From: Streptomyces violaceusniger
GTDB taxonomy: Bacteria > Actinomycetota > Actinomycetes > Streptomycetales > Streptomycetaceae
DNA: 64,000 nt
Direction: 5' to 3'
Assembly: GCA_005405945.1 (NCBI GenBank)
Contig: BJHW01000002.1
Location: 1,984,001 to 2,048,000 of the forward strand
Each line of letters begins with the position of its first letter. Position 1 is the first letter of the stretch. Shown one piece after another: positions 1-9,201 of the stretch. The notes under the pieces were generated by a model. The model saw nothing but the letters and a program-made list of their open reading frames with translations. It had not been told where the DNA came from and made no database searches. Both the position numbers and the translations under genes were made by a program.

Positions 1-101
1 AGGACGTTGAGCCGTGACGTCAGCGTGGTCACGTGCTCGATCCGCTCGGCCACCCGCGCGAATTCGGCAGTGCGGACGTAGAGACGGTCTTGATCAGGCA
101 T
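1..101 (-). CDS. 5' end of an unidentified gene, cut by the window edge
   Basis: An ATG at 101 on the minus strand opens a frame that stays open for 33 complete codons to the window edge (MPDQDRLYVRTAEFARVAER...). A good ribosome binding site (GAGGAA) lies about 8 bases upstream of the ATG. The gene diverges from the LysR regulator at 292 across a 190-bp region with repeated inverted repeats, the usual arrangement for a LysR target gene. The visible residues are too few to assign a family. That it is the regulator's target is inference from the divergent layout only. Confidence 0.55.
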   Translation of the reverse strand, partial: MPDQDRLYVRTAEFARVAERIEHVTTLTSRLNV

Positions 102-136
102 GGGGGATTCCTCGCGATCGGGGCGTCCGGACGTAG

Positions 137-178
137 CCGTCGGATGACACCTGTCGGATGGCGCCCGTCGGATACGAC
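137..178. repeat. 14-bp tandem repeat, three copies
   Basis: Three adjacent 14-bp units begin at 137, 151 and 165 and share the core GTCGGAT (consensus CYGTCGGATGRCRC, last unit diverged at its end). They lie in the divergent promoter region between the partial gene and the LysR gene. A protein binding array is possible; function is inference. Confidence 0.55.
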
Positions 179-184
179 ACTCGA

Positions 185-199
185 TCAACCAGAGGTTGA
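185..199. promoter_or_regulatory. Inverted repeat TCAACC-N3-GGTTGA, probable operator (distal copy)
   Basis: A perfect 6-bp inverted repeat with a 3-bp spacer. A nearly identical repeat lies at 260-274, with centres 75 bp apart, about seven helical turns. Paired dyads upstream of and divergent from a LysR gene are typical of recognition and activation sites for LysR-type regulators. The binding protein is inferred from position. Confidence 0.55.
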
Positions 200-259
200 C
201 CTGAGCCATCAAAGCGATCCGAGCACGCAGGTATCAAACAACGATCACGAGGGTTAGGA

Positions 260-274
260 TCAACCTTTGGTTGT
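260..274. promoter_or_regulatory. Inverted repeat TCAACC-N3-GGTTGt, probable operator (proximal copy)
   Basis: Second copy of the dyad at 185-199, differing only in the last base. It ends 18 bp before the LysR start codon, so a bound protein would overlap the LysR promoter or leader, which fits autorepression. Confidence 0.55.
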
Positions 275-291
275 CTGCATAGGATGCGTGG

Positions 292-1241
292 ATGGACGTC
301 ATGGCCATGCGCACCTTCGTCGCCGTCGCGGATGCAGGACAGTTCCAGGAGGCCGCCACCGGTCTGTCGATTACGCCTCAGGCCGTGTCCAAACGCGTCG
401 CCGCGCTGGAGAGGGAGCTCGGTGTCCAGCTCTTCACCCGCGACGCCCGCGGGGCCCGGCTCACCATCGACGGGCAGGCATTCCTGCCCCACGCCCGAAC
501 CTTTCTCCACTCCGCCGAGCGCGCGGTCGCATCCGTCAGGCCAGGCCATAGGGCGCTGCGCATCGACGTGATCGGCCGCCAGCTCTCCCTCGCGGGGCTG
601 CTGCGCGGTTTCCATCGCGCTCACCCCGAGGTCGAGCTGGACGTCGTGACGCTGTTCGACTCCGACACCGCCATCACCGCGGTCCGGGACGGGACCATCG
701 ACGCGACGTTCCGCGCCGTTACCATGCCGGGCCGGCAACTGCCCAGCGGAGTGGAGGCCACGTCCATCTTCGATGAACCACTGCACCTGTTCACAGGGCC
801 ACGCCACGAGTTCGCGAACGCCCCCGCGCTCACTCCTGCCCAGCTCGCCGGACGACGGATCTGGATGCCCGGCAACCTGCCCGGCACCGAGTGGACCGCC
901 TACTACGACGAACTCGCCACCACCTTCGGCATCACCATCGACTCAGTCGGCCCCGACTTCGGCATCGAGCCCCTGCTCGACACCATCGCCGGCTCCACGA
1001 CACTGGCCACCTTCGTCAGCGAACAGACCCCCCTGGTATGGCCCGCCGGCCACGACCTGCGCCGTATCCCCCTCAAAGACCCGATCCCGCTCTACCCCAC
1101 TCGCTGATCTGGCGCACCCACAACCCCCACCCCTCTCTGGCTTCCCTACGCCGCCATCTCACCGCCGCGTATCCCGGCCGCCCCACCAGCGGCGTCTGGA
1201 CACCGGAGTGGAGCCGACCCAAGCAACCGGAACCCTCCTGA
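292..1241 (+). CDS. LysR-family transcriptional regulator (one-base frameshift near the 3' end)
   Basis: The N-terminus is a LysR winged helix-turn-helix: MRTFVAVADAGQFQEAA, then TPQAVSKRVAALERELG and LFTR. It is followed by a substrate-binding-type effector domain. The ATG at 292 has AGGA 7 bases upstream; the ATGs at 301 and 307 are alternatives. The frame breaks in the CCCC run at 1095-1098. One extra C replaces the premature end ...PLYPTR with PLYPHSLIWRTHNPHPSLA and gives 316 codons ending at 1241, the usual LysR length and a usual LysR C-terminus. Two matching dyads and a tandem repeat lie upstream, and an unknown gene diverges from it. Effector and targets cannot be told from the sequence. 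Confidence 0.85.
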
Positions 1242-1640
1242 GTGGCCAAACGGGAAAGATCCCCAATCACCTGCCGTGATCGTTCTCGCCGATGACCGCT
1301 GGGCCGATGTTCCCCGCGGCCGGAGACGGAAGTGTCGTCATTTCTCCGCGACCTTCACGGGCCGGTTGATCGCCAACTGCTTCCGGAAACCGTCGACAAA
1401 CGGCGGTGTACCGCCGGGATGGCGCTGATGCGCAGGGTGTAGTCCTGGCCGCGTCGTACGGTCACGCCCTGGTCGAGCACGGCGCGCTCGGCGGGCTCCG
1501 GTTCGGCCGCGCAGAGGAAGCCGGCGACCTTGCCCAGCGGAAACATCTCGGAGGCCGGCGGCCACCTACAAGGAGGCCGGCCGGAACACGCCGGAAACGT
1601 GCCGTTCGGGCCTTGAGGACGTGGCTGGGAGGTTCTGAAC
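1242..1640. other. Gap with only an unrecognised coding remnant on the minus strand
   Basis: No intact gene was found. On the minus strand, about 1340-1560 has coding-like composition. One frame reads ASEMFPLGKVAGFLCAAEP and then ISAIPAV; a neighbouring frame ends FVDGFRKQLAINRPVKVAEK with a stop at 1338. It could be the C-terminus of a decayed gene, but I do not recognise the family and no single start-to-stop frame joins the pieces. Confidence 0.35.
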
Positions 1641-2320
1641 CTATGCCGGCTCGGGTCGTTCCGGGTTCGGGACGAAGGCGGGTAGCGCGGCGAGGCTGTG
1701 GCGCACGGCCTCGCCCCCGTACTCGAACATCTGCCGCTCGTAGCCGTCGACTGCGGTGAGAAGATCTTGACGGCCCTCGGCGGCCTCAATGAGGCAGCGG
1801 CCCAGCAGGTCGGCATCGCGCAGGGCGGTGTTCGCACCATTGCCGCCGGTCGGAGAGGTGGCGTGGATAGCGTCACCGAGCAGCGTGACGGACCGGGCGC
1901 CCAGCGCTCACCTGGCTCGACCACCCCGATGGACAGCAGGGTGCTGTTGTCCGGGTCGGCCTGTTCGATGAGCGCCTGCAGGTCCGGGTGCCAACCGTTC
2001 ATCCTGGACAGCGCGGCCTCCTGTGCAGATCAGCGGTTGTCGGATCGCATTGCGCGAACCGGGCTTCGACCCTGCCGTTGTCCAACACGTCGTAACCGGT
2101 CAGCGCGGCCCCGGTGTGCACAGTGAGTCCGGTCAGCAGCAGGTGCCGGAGTACTTGCCGGTCCACCACGATCCCACTCCTCGCAGGGCCGAGTTCGCCG
2201 ATCGTGTTCAGCTGGGCGTCCAGGGCCAGTCGCTCAACGTAGGCGTCACTGACGACCGCGTCCAGCAGCGGGTGCCAATGCCGTGGCAGACAGCTACCGC
2301 GCAGTGCTGCCGTGGCAGAC
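1641..2320 (-). pseudogene. FAD-dependent aromatic monooxygenase remnant (N-terminus and centre deleted)
   Basis: The C-terminal part carries the FAD-binding motif of group A flavin monooxygenases (GDAIHATSPTGGNGANTALRDA, then LLGRCL) and ends ...PAFVPNPERPEPA at 1641. The N-terminal part (LPRHWHPLLDAVV, then VVDRQVLRHLLLTGL) resembles the segment after the first Rossmann motif in these enzymes. The dinucleotide-binding GxGxxG start is missing. About 100-150 residues are missing between RFAQCDPTTAD and SAQEAALSRMNGWHPD, including the usual GADG segment. A further one-base deletion sits near 1893-1894. Several independent lesions make this a true pseudogene rather than a sequencing artefact. 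The 5' limit is approximate. Confidence 0.65.
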
Positions 2321-2455
2321 GTACGCCTTCGGCGGCCGCCGTGCGCCCATCGTGTGCCGCTCGCTCTCGTGCCGTAGCACCAGCATTGACCGCACCCCGC
2401 CCACCTGCGGGATGTTTTTTCGAGCGGTGCAGGGTTCTGGGCACCTCCTGGGTGC

Positions 2456-3408
2456 TCAGGTGCGGGATCGCTCCCGGCGTACCCGCTGTACGAGGTCAAC
2501 AGCGGCTTGCGGCCATTCGGCGTGGTCGAACGCGAATCCGGCTTCGAGGAGTCGACCCGGCACGACGCGGCGGCTTTTGAGCAGGAGCTCGGTGTCAGAG
2601 CGCAGTACGAACGCGCCGATCTCAGCCATCCACTTCGTCGCCGGCAGGCCCACCGGGACGCCCCAGGCCCTTCGCAGCGCGCGCATGAACGCCCGATGCG
2701 GCAAGGGAGCAGGGGCTGCGAGGTTGACGGGGCCGGTGACACCGTCCCCGTCGATCAGGAACTCCACCGCGCGAACGAAGTCGTGGTCGTGGATCCAGGA
2801 CACGTACTGCGCGCCCCCGCGACCGGCCCGCCGAGGCCGAGCCGCGCCAGCCACAGCAAATGGTCGAAGACGCCACCGCGATCGGGGCTCATCACCATCG
2901 CCGAGCGCAGGGCCACCTTGCGGGTGTGCGGCGTCTCTGCCCGCTCCTGCTCCCGCTCCCAACTCTTCGCGATCTCGACGCTGAAGGCCCAGTAGCCGGG
3001 GACACCGGATTCGGTGCCGCCGATCACTCCGGTCGCTTCGTCGTGGGGTGCGTCCGAGCGGTGGGCGTAGATGGTGGCGGTACTCATCTGGAGCCAGACC
3101 CGGGGAGGCGTCCTGGCACCTGCGATCGCCTCACCCACGACACGCGCGGAGTCCACGCGTGAGTCCATCATGGCCCGGAGGTTCTCATCGGTGTAGCGGC
3201 AACTGACGCTGCGGCCGGCCAAATTGATCACGACATCGCTGCCGTCGATCGCGTCCGCCCAAGGGCCGAGCGTTCTGCCGTCCCACTCGATTTCACTGTC
3301 CCGCACCGGCCGTCTGGTCAGCACCACGACCTGGTGACCCGCGGCGGTCAGGGCACGCTTCAGTATGCCGCCCACCTGACCGGTCCCTCCGGGTAACACG
3401 ATCTTCAT
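2456..3408 (-). CDS. TIGR01777-family NAD(P)-dependent epimerase/oxidoreductase (one-base frameshift)
   Basis: The protein starts MKIVLPGGTGQVGG, the nucleotide-binding motif of extended short-chain dehydrogenases. It continues with VINLAGRSV and STATIYAHRSD, typical of the TIGR01777 (YfcH-like) family. After the break it reads QYVSWIHDHDFVRAVEFLI and GPVNLAAPAPLPHRAFM, the conserved second half. The two halves lie in different frames that join in the C run at 2814-2818. One added base gives 317 codons, close to the family's usual length of about 300. The start at 3408 has a strong AGGAGGG ribosome binding site. The substrate of this family is generally unknown. The gene stands alone between the monooxygenase remnant and an empty stretch. 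Confidence 0.8.
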
Positions 3409-4121
3409 TCGGCCTTCCCTCCTGTGGTGTGCCCAGAGTACGACCTGCCTTCACAGGGACCCGCGGGTGCCGGTACAACGTCCGCGCGGGTCAGGTCCGC
3501 GGCTGCCGAATTCGGAAGCGGCGAAGCGGATGACGCTGCCCCAATCGGGGAACACGTCGGCGGACCGTGCCACGAGAGCGTCGGCGAGCCGCTCGGGGCG
3601 CACACCCCTGGCACTGGTAGGCCGTTGGAGGCGGTGTCCAAGGGGGCCGTCGTGGTCGCCACCGTCGGCACCACCTTGAGCTACAAGCCCGCAGCCGGTG
3701 CACAACCGCACGCGGCACGCGCGGCTGATGCTCGAACCCTGCATCGTCGGATCCGTCTGCGCGAACTCATACGGATCACCGTGCGGGAACACACCGCGCC
3801 CCGGCTGCGGGCCTCATGCGAGCGGACTGCACCGCCCCGACGCTGAACACGGGCTCGCGCGGGGGCATCACCTATGTCCTGGTCGGACGATCGTGACCTG
3901 GGTACGCTGCTGTTTGCTGACGAGCCGGAGCAGTGCTGCCATGACAGCCCTGTCGCTCCAGGAGAAGCGCGGCCGTGGCTGGGCACGTCGTGCGGTGGCG
4001 AGTTGATGCCGGCAGGCGCGGCGGGAGTCCAGTCCCGTACCCGTCCATGACCAGGCCCGTCTTCTACGGCAAGCTCGCCCCACGGGGCCGGCACCAGTGA
4101 TCGTGGAGGCGGCGACCGGCA
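3409..4121. other. Intergenic stretch without a supportable gene
   Basis: Several frames are open on both strands, but none has a convincing start, ribosome binding site and family motif together. One minus-strand frame (about 3451-3640) reads RLADALVARSADVFPDWG and could be the tail of a decayed gene. One plus-strand frame contains GAVVVATVGTT. Neither could be extended to a recognisable protein. Confidence 0.4.
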
Positions 4122-5572
4122 CTAGCGCACGCCTTCCCAGAGCCGGCGTTCCTCTGTCCGAGGGTCGTCCCGCAGAGCGCGGTCCGCGGCGAAGACCTGT
4201 GTGGTGCGGGCGGTGGTGTCGTACGCGGGCCAGCCGGGGTCGCCGGTCTTCGCGAAGGAGACCCACGCTCCGTGCATCGCGTCCGCGAGGGCCTGGGGCG
4301 GGCGGTCGCCGAGGATCGGGCCGTAGGACGGGTCCTGGAGGCGGTCGAAGACGAAGGCCAATTCCAGGGTGTGGCATGCGCCGAGGCGGGCGCGGAAGCG
4401 CGGGGAGCGCCAGGCGAACTCGTACAGGTACGAGCCCGGGACGGACTCGGCCAGGCGGATGGCGGGGATCCGGTAGAACCAGTCCGTCGCCACCGCGGCC
4501 AGGAGCTCACCCGGGGCGGCACCGGGGCGGGTGGCGCGGTAGCGGGGGAGTGCCTGGTCCGGGTCCAGGCCGTAGGCGGCCGTCCCGGTACGCAGCGCCG
4601 TTTCGGAGACGGTTTCCAGGCGCTCCGTGGGAACCAGGAAGAAGCGGTATTCCTCGCTATTGCTGCCGATCAGGAGGTCGACGCCGCAGTCGGGGCCGGG
4701 AAGGGCGAGATCGGTCGCCACCGGTTCGAACGGCATGATGTTGAGCACCGCCTCGCCCCACAGCGCCGGGTCCGGGCGCGCGCCCAGCTCGGCGCGGAGT
4801 TCCGCCTGCGCGGGGAGGAGGCCGGTGAGGGGGACCGCGGCGAAGGCGTCCGGGGCCGGTTCGACGCCGAGCTTCGTGGCGAGGCGGGAGGCGATCCGGG
4901 CCGCCGAGGCGGGGCGCAGGAAGTGGTGACACGCGCCGCTCTGGAGGATCGCCCGGCGGAACAGGCCGCGCGCCCCGCCGGTGGACAGCAGGACGCCGAT
5001 GCTCATGGCCCCCGCCGATTCGCCGAAGACGGTCACCTGATCGGGATCGCCTCCGAAGGCGGCGATGTGGGTGCGGATCCAGTTCAGGGCCGCCACCTGG
5101 TCCAGGAGGCCGCGGTTGTCGGGGAGGCCGGGCAGGTGCAGGAAACCGTCCGCGCCCAGGCGGTAGTTGAGGGTGACGCACACGACCCCGTCGCGGGCGA
5201 AGGCGCTGCCGTCGTACGCCGACGCCGACCCCGCGCCGTTTGAGAAGGCCCCTCCGTGCAGCCACACCATCACCGGCAGACCCGCCCCGGCTCCGGCGCG
5301 GGGGTCCAGATATTGAGATTCAGGCAGTCCTCACCGGGGATGACGTCGTCCGGCACGAGGGCGTCGAAGGGCGGTGCGTAGGGTGCGTGCGGCGCGGTGG
5401 GACCGTAGACCGTGGCATCGCGTACTCCGGTCCACGGCTCGGGCGGAGCCGGTGCGCGGAAGCGGCGGGGGCCGAAGGGCGGGGCGGCGTAGGGAACGCC
5501 CAGGAAGGACGCGACACCGTCCGGGGAGGTACTGCCGCGGACGGCGCCCAGGGCGGTGACGCACACCGTCAT
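4122..5572 (-). CDS. Type-B carboxylesterase (one-base frameshift)
   Basis: A carboxylesterase of the PF00135 family, hydrolysing carboxylic esters. Early motifs are FLGVPYAAPPFG and GEDCLNLNIWTP. After the break come VMVWLHGGAF (oxyanion hole), the nucleophile elbow GESAGAMS, the acidic residue region GSNSEEYRFF and the catalytic-histidine region GACHTLELAFVF. The first hundred residues and the rest lie in different frames that meet in the C run at 5285-5288. One more base gives 483 codons, typical of the family. The start at 5572 overlaps the stop of the upstream hydrolase as ATGA, so translation is probably coupled. No signal peptide is seen. It is the last gene of a three-hydrolase operon; the natural substrate is unknown. 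Confidence 0.85.
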
Positions 5573-6605
5573 GACGACAGGACCTCCAGCAGCGCCGCGC
5601 CGAACTCCTCGGGGCGCTCCAGATGCACCGCGTGCCCGGCATCGGGGACAGCCACCTCCCGGACCGTACCGCCCCGGCCGCGTAACGGTCCAGCACGTGG
5701 CGGGTCTGCGCCACCATCGGCTGGGCGGGTGTCCCGTCCCAGCCCGGCACCGCGCCGATCGCGCCCAGGTGCGCCAGGTCGAACAGCGAGGTGTCCGAGA
5801 CGATGACGTCGTCCTCGCCACGGATCCACAGGATCGGCGGCTTGGGGTCGACCAGATGCAGCCCGTCGAGGCGGAAGTGGAGCGGGGACATGCAGTTGAG
5901 CACTCCCCGGGTGCCGGGTGCCACGCCCGGCCAGACGGGAGAGGTCACGCTGTCGCCCGGGTAGTGGTCGTCGCCGGTCCGCGTGGTGAGCATGGCCTCG
6001 ACGTACGCGTCCTCGTGCCCGGAACGCCACGGCGGCTTGAGGTAGTAGTTCGCCAGGACGGCGCGGGGCGAGAGCGGGGAGCCCTCCCCGCGGTCGCCCT
6101 CGGCGAGCCGGGCGACCAGCTCGGGGTTGGCCGTGCCGCCGCCCGAGCCCGCCCCGTCCGGGGAGTTGAGGGCGCCGTCCACCCCGTGCGTGCCGCCGAA
6201 GCCGTACGGGGAGACCGGGTTGACCAGGGTCAGGGAGCGCACCGCGGCCGGGTGGTCGCCGAGGTACTGCAGAGCCACGCCCCCGCCCATGGACCAGCCC
6301 ACCAGATGCGCCCGGTCGACCCCGACGGCCGCCAGCAGCGCCGCGAGGTCGTCGACGTGGTCGCGCAGGCCGCGCGTGGCGTCGATGGGCAGCGGGTCGG
6401 TGTCGCCGAAGCCGCGGAGGTCCGGTGCGATGGGGCGGTAGCGGTCCGGCAGCAGGGGCAGCGTGGTGTGCCAGAAGGCGGCGGAGGAGACGTTGCCGTG
6501 GACGAAGACGACCGGTTCCCCCTCGTCCCGGACCTCGGCGATCTGGACGCTGAGCCGCTCGGTGGGCACACGCCGGGTGCGGATGACGTTCGTAGTCGTG
6601 GTCAT
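5569..6605 (-). CDS. Alpha/beta hydrolase (one-base frameshift near the C-terminus)
   Basis: A standard alpha/beta-hydrolase fold protein. PVVFVHGNVSSAAFW gives the oxyanion-hole strand, LVGWSMGGGVALQYL the nucleophile elbow with the catalytic Ser, RGEDDVIV the acidic residue, and DAGHAVHLERPEEF the catalytic His after the break. The frame breaks in the CCCC run at 5672-5675. One extra base restores 345 codons ending LLEVLSS. The gene starts 25 bp after the lipase-like gene and overlaps the downstream carboxylesterase by 4 bp, so the three form one operon. Substrate is unknown; the conserved Ser-Asp-His triad implies hydrolysis of an ester, amide or C-C bond. Confidence 0.83.
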
Positions 6606-6630
6606 GTGTGTGGTCCTTCGCGGGAGTCCG

Positions 6631-7920
6631 CTAGGCGAGCCAGGCGGCGACCTGGGCGGCGGCGGAGGTGTTCCAGCCCAGTTCGAGGTGGTTGGCGCCG
6701 ACGATGGTGGCCGTGCCGCCGACCGTGGGGATGCCGGTGGTGTCGAGTGCGCTGGCGATGAAGACGACACCGTCGCTGGGGGCGCGGTTCTCGTTGAAGA
6801 TGCCGAGGACGTCGGGGGATCCGCCGGCCAGCAGATAGGTGGTGACGGCGGCGGGTACTCCGGCGTTGTGCAGCGGCTCGATCAGCGAGCCGGCGTCGAT
6901 GGCGGCCTGGATGCCGCTGCCCGCCGTGTACAGGCCCTGGCCGCCGTAGTACGTGGTGTACCAGTCCTGCGCGGCGCCGTCGACTCCGTAGGCCCCGTCC
7001 CAGCGGGCCAGCATCTGGCGCTGGCCGGGGTAGTCGTCGTACCCGCCGGAGGGTGTCATCGAGAACTCGGGGTGCGCCGTGTACGTTCCGTAGCAGGTCA
7101 TGTGCGAGTGCGGCGAGGGCGCGTTGACCTTGCCCCCGCAGTCGGGCCAGATGGAGAAGTCGTGCGCCCAGCCGTGGGCGTACGGGTAGTCGTAGCCGCC
7201 GTTCGGGCCGCCGAGGGTGATGAGCTTGCGCACGTCGCCGGCGTAGGCCCGTCCCCAGCTCGGCTTCACGGACGACACATAGGCGCGGGCCGACATCTCC
7301 CCCTTGCTCCAGCCGACCACGTCGACCTTGCCGACGCCCAGCTTCGCCTTGATGACGGCGATCGCGTCGCCCACGACCTGCGCCTGCATCAGGTTGTCGC
7401 CCTGCTTGTGCGCGAAGCCGACGGCGAAGACCCGGTGGCCGCGCGCGGACAGGTACTGCATCAGCCCGGTGGACGGGCAGGAGAGGGCGCCGCAGCCGTA
7501 GCCGCCCGCCTCGCCCGGATTGGCCCAGGCGCGGTCCGCGGTGTCGTTCGCGCCGTGGAGGAGGAGCACGGGCGTGGTCCGGGTACCGGTGTCCCAGCCG
7601 GGGGCCGAGTAGAGCAGGAAGCGGCCGGAGTGCGGGCGGGAGACGCCGCCGAAGTACGTCACGCGCTGTCCGTCCTGGTCGCCGCGGCCGTCCGGTGGGT
7701 AGTCCTCGGTGCGGAATCCGGTCGTGGTGTCGAGATAACGCTCCACGCGCTCCCATCCGCCGGTGACCACACCGGCGCTGTAGCTCGCCTCCTGGGTGAG
7801 ATAGGAGGGCGGCTCCGCGGCGGACGCGGTGCCCCCGGCGGCCGGCAGCCCGGCCACCACCGCCATCAGGAGGGCGAATAACAGTCGCCACCGGCCTGCC
7901 CGGTTTCGTCGGCACCCCAT
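6631..7920 (-). CDS. Secreted lipase-like alpha/beta hydrolase
   Basis: The N-terminus is a signal peptide: MGCRRNR, a hydrophobic stretch (LLFALLMAVVAGLPAAG), then TASA|AEP as likely cleavage site. The mature part has VLLLHGANDTADRAW (oxyanion-hole strand) and VVGWSKGEMSARAYV, whose GxSxG holds the nucleophile Ser. IVGANHLELGW near the end probably carries the catalytic His. Length is 429 residues. The start at 7920 is chosen because it opens directly on the signal peptide and has a purine-rich AAGGGGG upstream; the frame continues open 5' without features. It resembles actinomycete extracellular lipases/esterases with several Cys. It is first in the three-hydrolase operon. Export is inferred from the signal peptide. 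Confidence 0.8.
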   Translation of the reverse strand: MGCRRNRAGRWRLLFALLMAVVAGLPAAGGTASAAEPPSYLTQEASYSAGVVTGGWERVERYLDTTTGFRTEDYPPDGRGDQDGQRVTYFGGVSRPHSGRFLLYSAPGWDTGTRTTPVLLLHGANDTADRAWANPGEAGGYGCGALSCPSTGLMQYLSARGHRVFAVGFAHKQGDNLMQAQVVGDAIAVIKAKLGVGKVDVVGWSKGEMSARAYVSSVKPSWGRAYAGDVRKLITLGGPNGGYDYPYAHGWAHDFSIWPDCGGKVNAPSPHSHMTCYGTYTAHPEFSMTPSGGYDDYPGQRQMLARWDGAYGVDGAAQDWYTTYYGGQGLYTAGSGIQAAIDAGSLIEPLHNAGVPAAVTTYLLAGGSPDVLGIFNENRAPSDGVVFIASALDTTGIPTVGGTATIVGANHLELGWNTSAAAQVAAWLA

Positions 7921-8098
7921 GTTCCGACCCCCTTGTCCAAGGCTGTCCAAGGCTTTCACCACACTGCCCCGCTCGGCGCTCACGTTAGGCAAGGGCTGCC
8001 GGGAAAGGCATGTGTGGGAGCTCCATAAGGAAGGCGGCCCGTGTGGGGACGGCGGCTGCCGCGGGTCATGGTGACCACTTCCGCCGTCGTCGGTGCCT

Positions 8099-8311
8099 TT
8101 ATGGCCGAGTAGTTGATGCCACGATGACACTGCCTCCGGCCCGGCTCAGGGCGGTGCGCAGTTCGGCCGGGCACGGCTGGTCGGTGATGAGGGTGTCGAA
8201 GCCGTTCAGTTCGCACACGCGATGTGCGGCCATGTGGCCGAACTTGCTCGAATCGGCCAGCACGTACCGGTGGGAGGCGTTGTCGTAGCGGTCAGCCCGC
8301 GAGCGCGGTCA
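8099..8311 (-). pseudogene. DeoR-family regulator, C-terminal remnant
   Basis: The minus strand encodes about 65 residues including HRYVLADSSKFGHMAAHRV, then GFDTLITDQ, ending at TAA (8099). This matches the end of the DeoR sugar-phosphate sensor domain (VLADSSKFG and later a TD pair). The helix-turn-helix and most of the sensor domain are absent: the frame is closed by a stop near 8311, where the SGNH esterase gene ends. No start or ribosome binding site is available. A deletion or insertion joining two unrelated loci left only this tail. Confidence 0.65.
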
Positions 8312-9127
8312 GCAAGGGCAGGTATCGTCACGGTGCCCGGCCTTGTTGGGGTGGTAGGACTCGTTGATCTTGTCCCACTCCAGACTTGTCACCCAGGTCT
8401 CGGCGTGCGAGCAGATGGTGTGTGGGTCGAAGGCGGCACGCGGGTCGAGGAAGGTGAACCCGGCCCTCGTGGCCTGGTCCGCCAGTACAGAGTCCAGGGT
8501 GTCGGCAAGCGAGTTGAGCGCCGTACGTTCGGTGTCGCTCAGCCCGAAGATGCCGCAGGTGCCGCCGATCGTGTACAGCCGCGGATAGCCCACCACCACG
8601 ACCTCGGCGTTCGGCGCCTTCGCCCGCACCGACGCGTAGGTGCTCGCCAGGGCGCCCGGCAGATTGCTGGTCGCGGCGGCCTTCGCGGCCTCCGCCCCGG
8701 CGACGCAGTCCTTGTCGTCGATGGTGAGGATGCAGTGCGTCATGGTGTCGACGACGCCGACATCATTGCCACCCACCTGCACCGTCACCAGCGTGGTGTC
8801 CGCGGTGAGTCGCGGCACCTGCTGACTCGTCAGCTCCGCCGTGGTGGCCCCGGAGCACGACGCCTCCACGAAGGCGTACGAGGGGTGCTGTTGCGCCCAC
8901 AGCCGGGGGTAGGCCAATGGGCCGCGGCGGCACGGGTCGTCGGGGTTGTCGTATACGCGTGTGCCGGGCGCGACGGCGTATGAGTCGCCGAGGGCCACGT
9001 ATGTGCCGGCGGCCGTCGGTTCAACGCCGGCGGCGTACACACCGGGCGCTGCCGTGACCGCCAGGCAGGCGGTGGCCAGCGTGAGGACGAGAGACGCGAG
9101 GCATCTGTGACGTCTTGAAGAGCGCAT
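8292..9127 (-). CDS. Secreted SGNH/GDSL-family esterase (one-base frameshift at the C-terminus)
   Basis: A signal peptide (MRSSRRHR, hydrophobic core, VYA|AGV) is followed by SGNH blocks: block I YVALGDSYA with the nucleophile Ser, block III VQVGGNDVG with Asn, and block V SYHPNKAGH with the catalytic His. Paired Cys residues fit an extracellular disulfide-bonded enzyme of the actinomycete GDSL lipase type. The start at 9127 has AGGAG 7 bases upstream. As written the frame ends ...HRDDTCPC; one missing base near 8326 restores GYLPLLTALAG, the normal end, giving 278 codons. Likely an extracellular ester or lipid hydrolase; substrate unknown. Confidence 0.83.
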
Positions 9128-9201
9128 GCTTCGCTCCTGAAGTGTGGGTGCCGTCTGAGTGCCGTCTCAGCGGAGGAACTGTCAGCCCTGAAGTTCCGTG
9201 C

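Noticed and set aside
3601..3720. PLP-dependent decarboxylase fragment on the plus strand (GAVVVATVGTT)
   Set aside because: The short motif resembles group II decarboxylases, but residues before and after it do not, and there is no Lys motif or extended frame.
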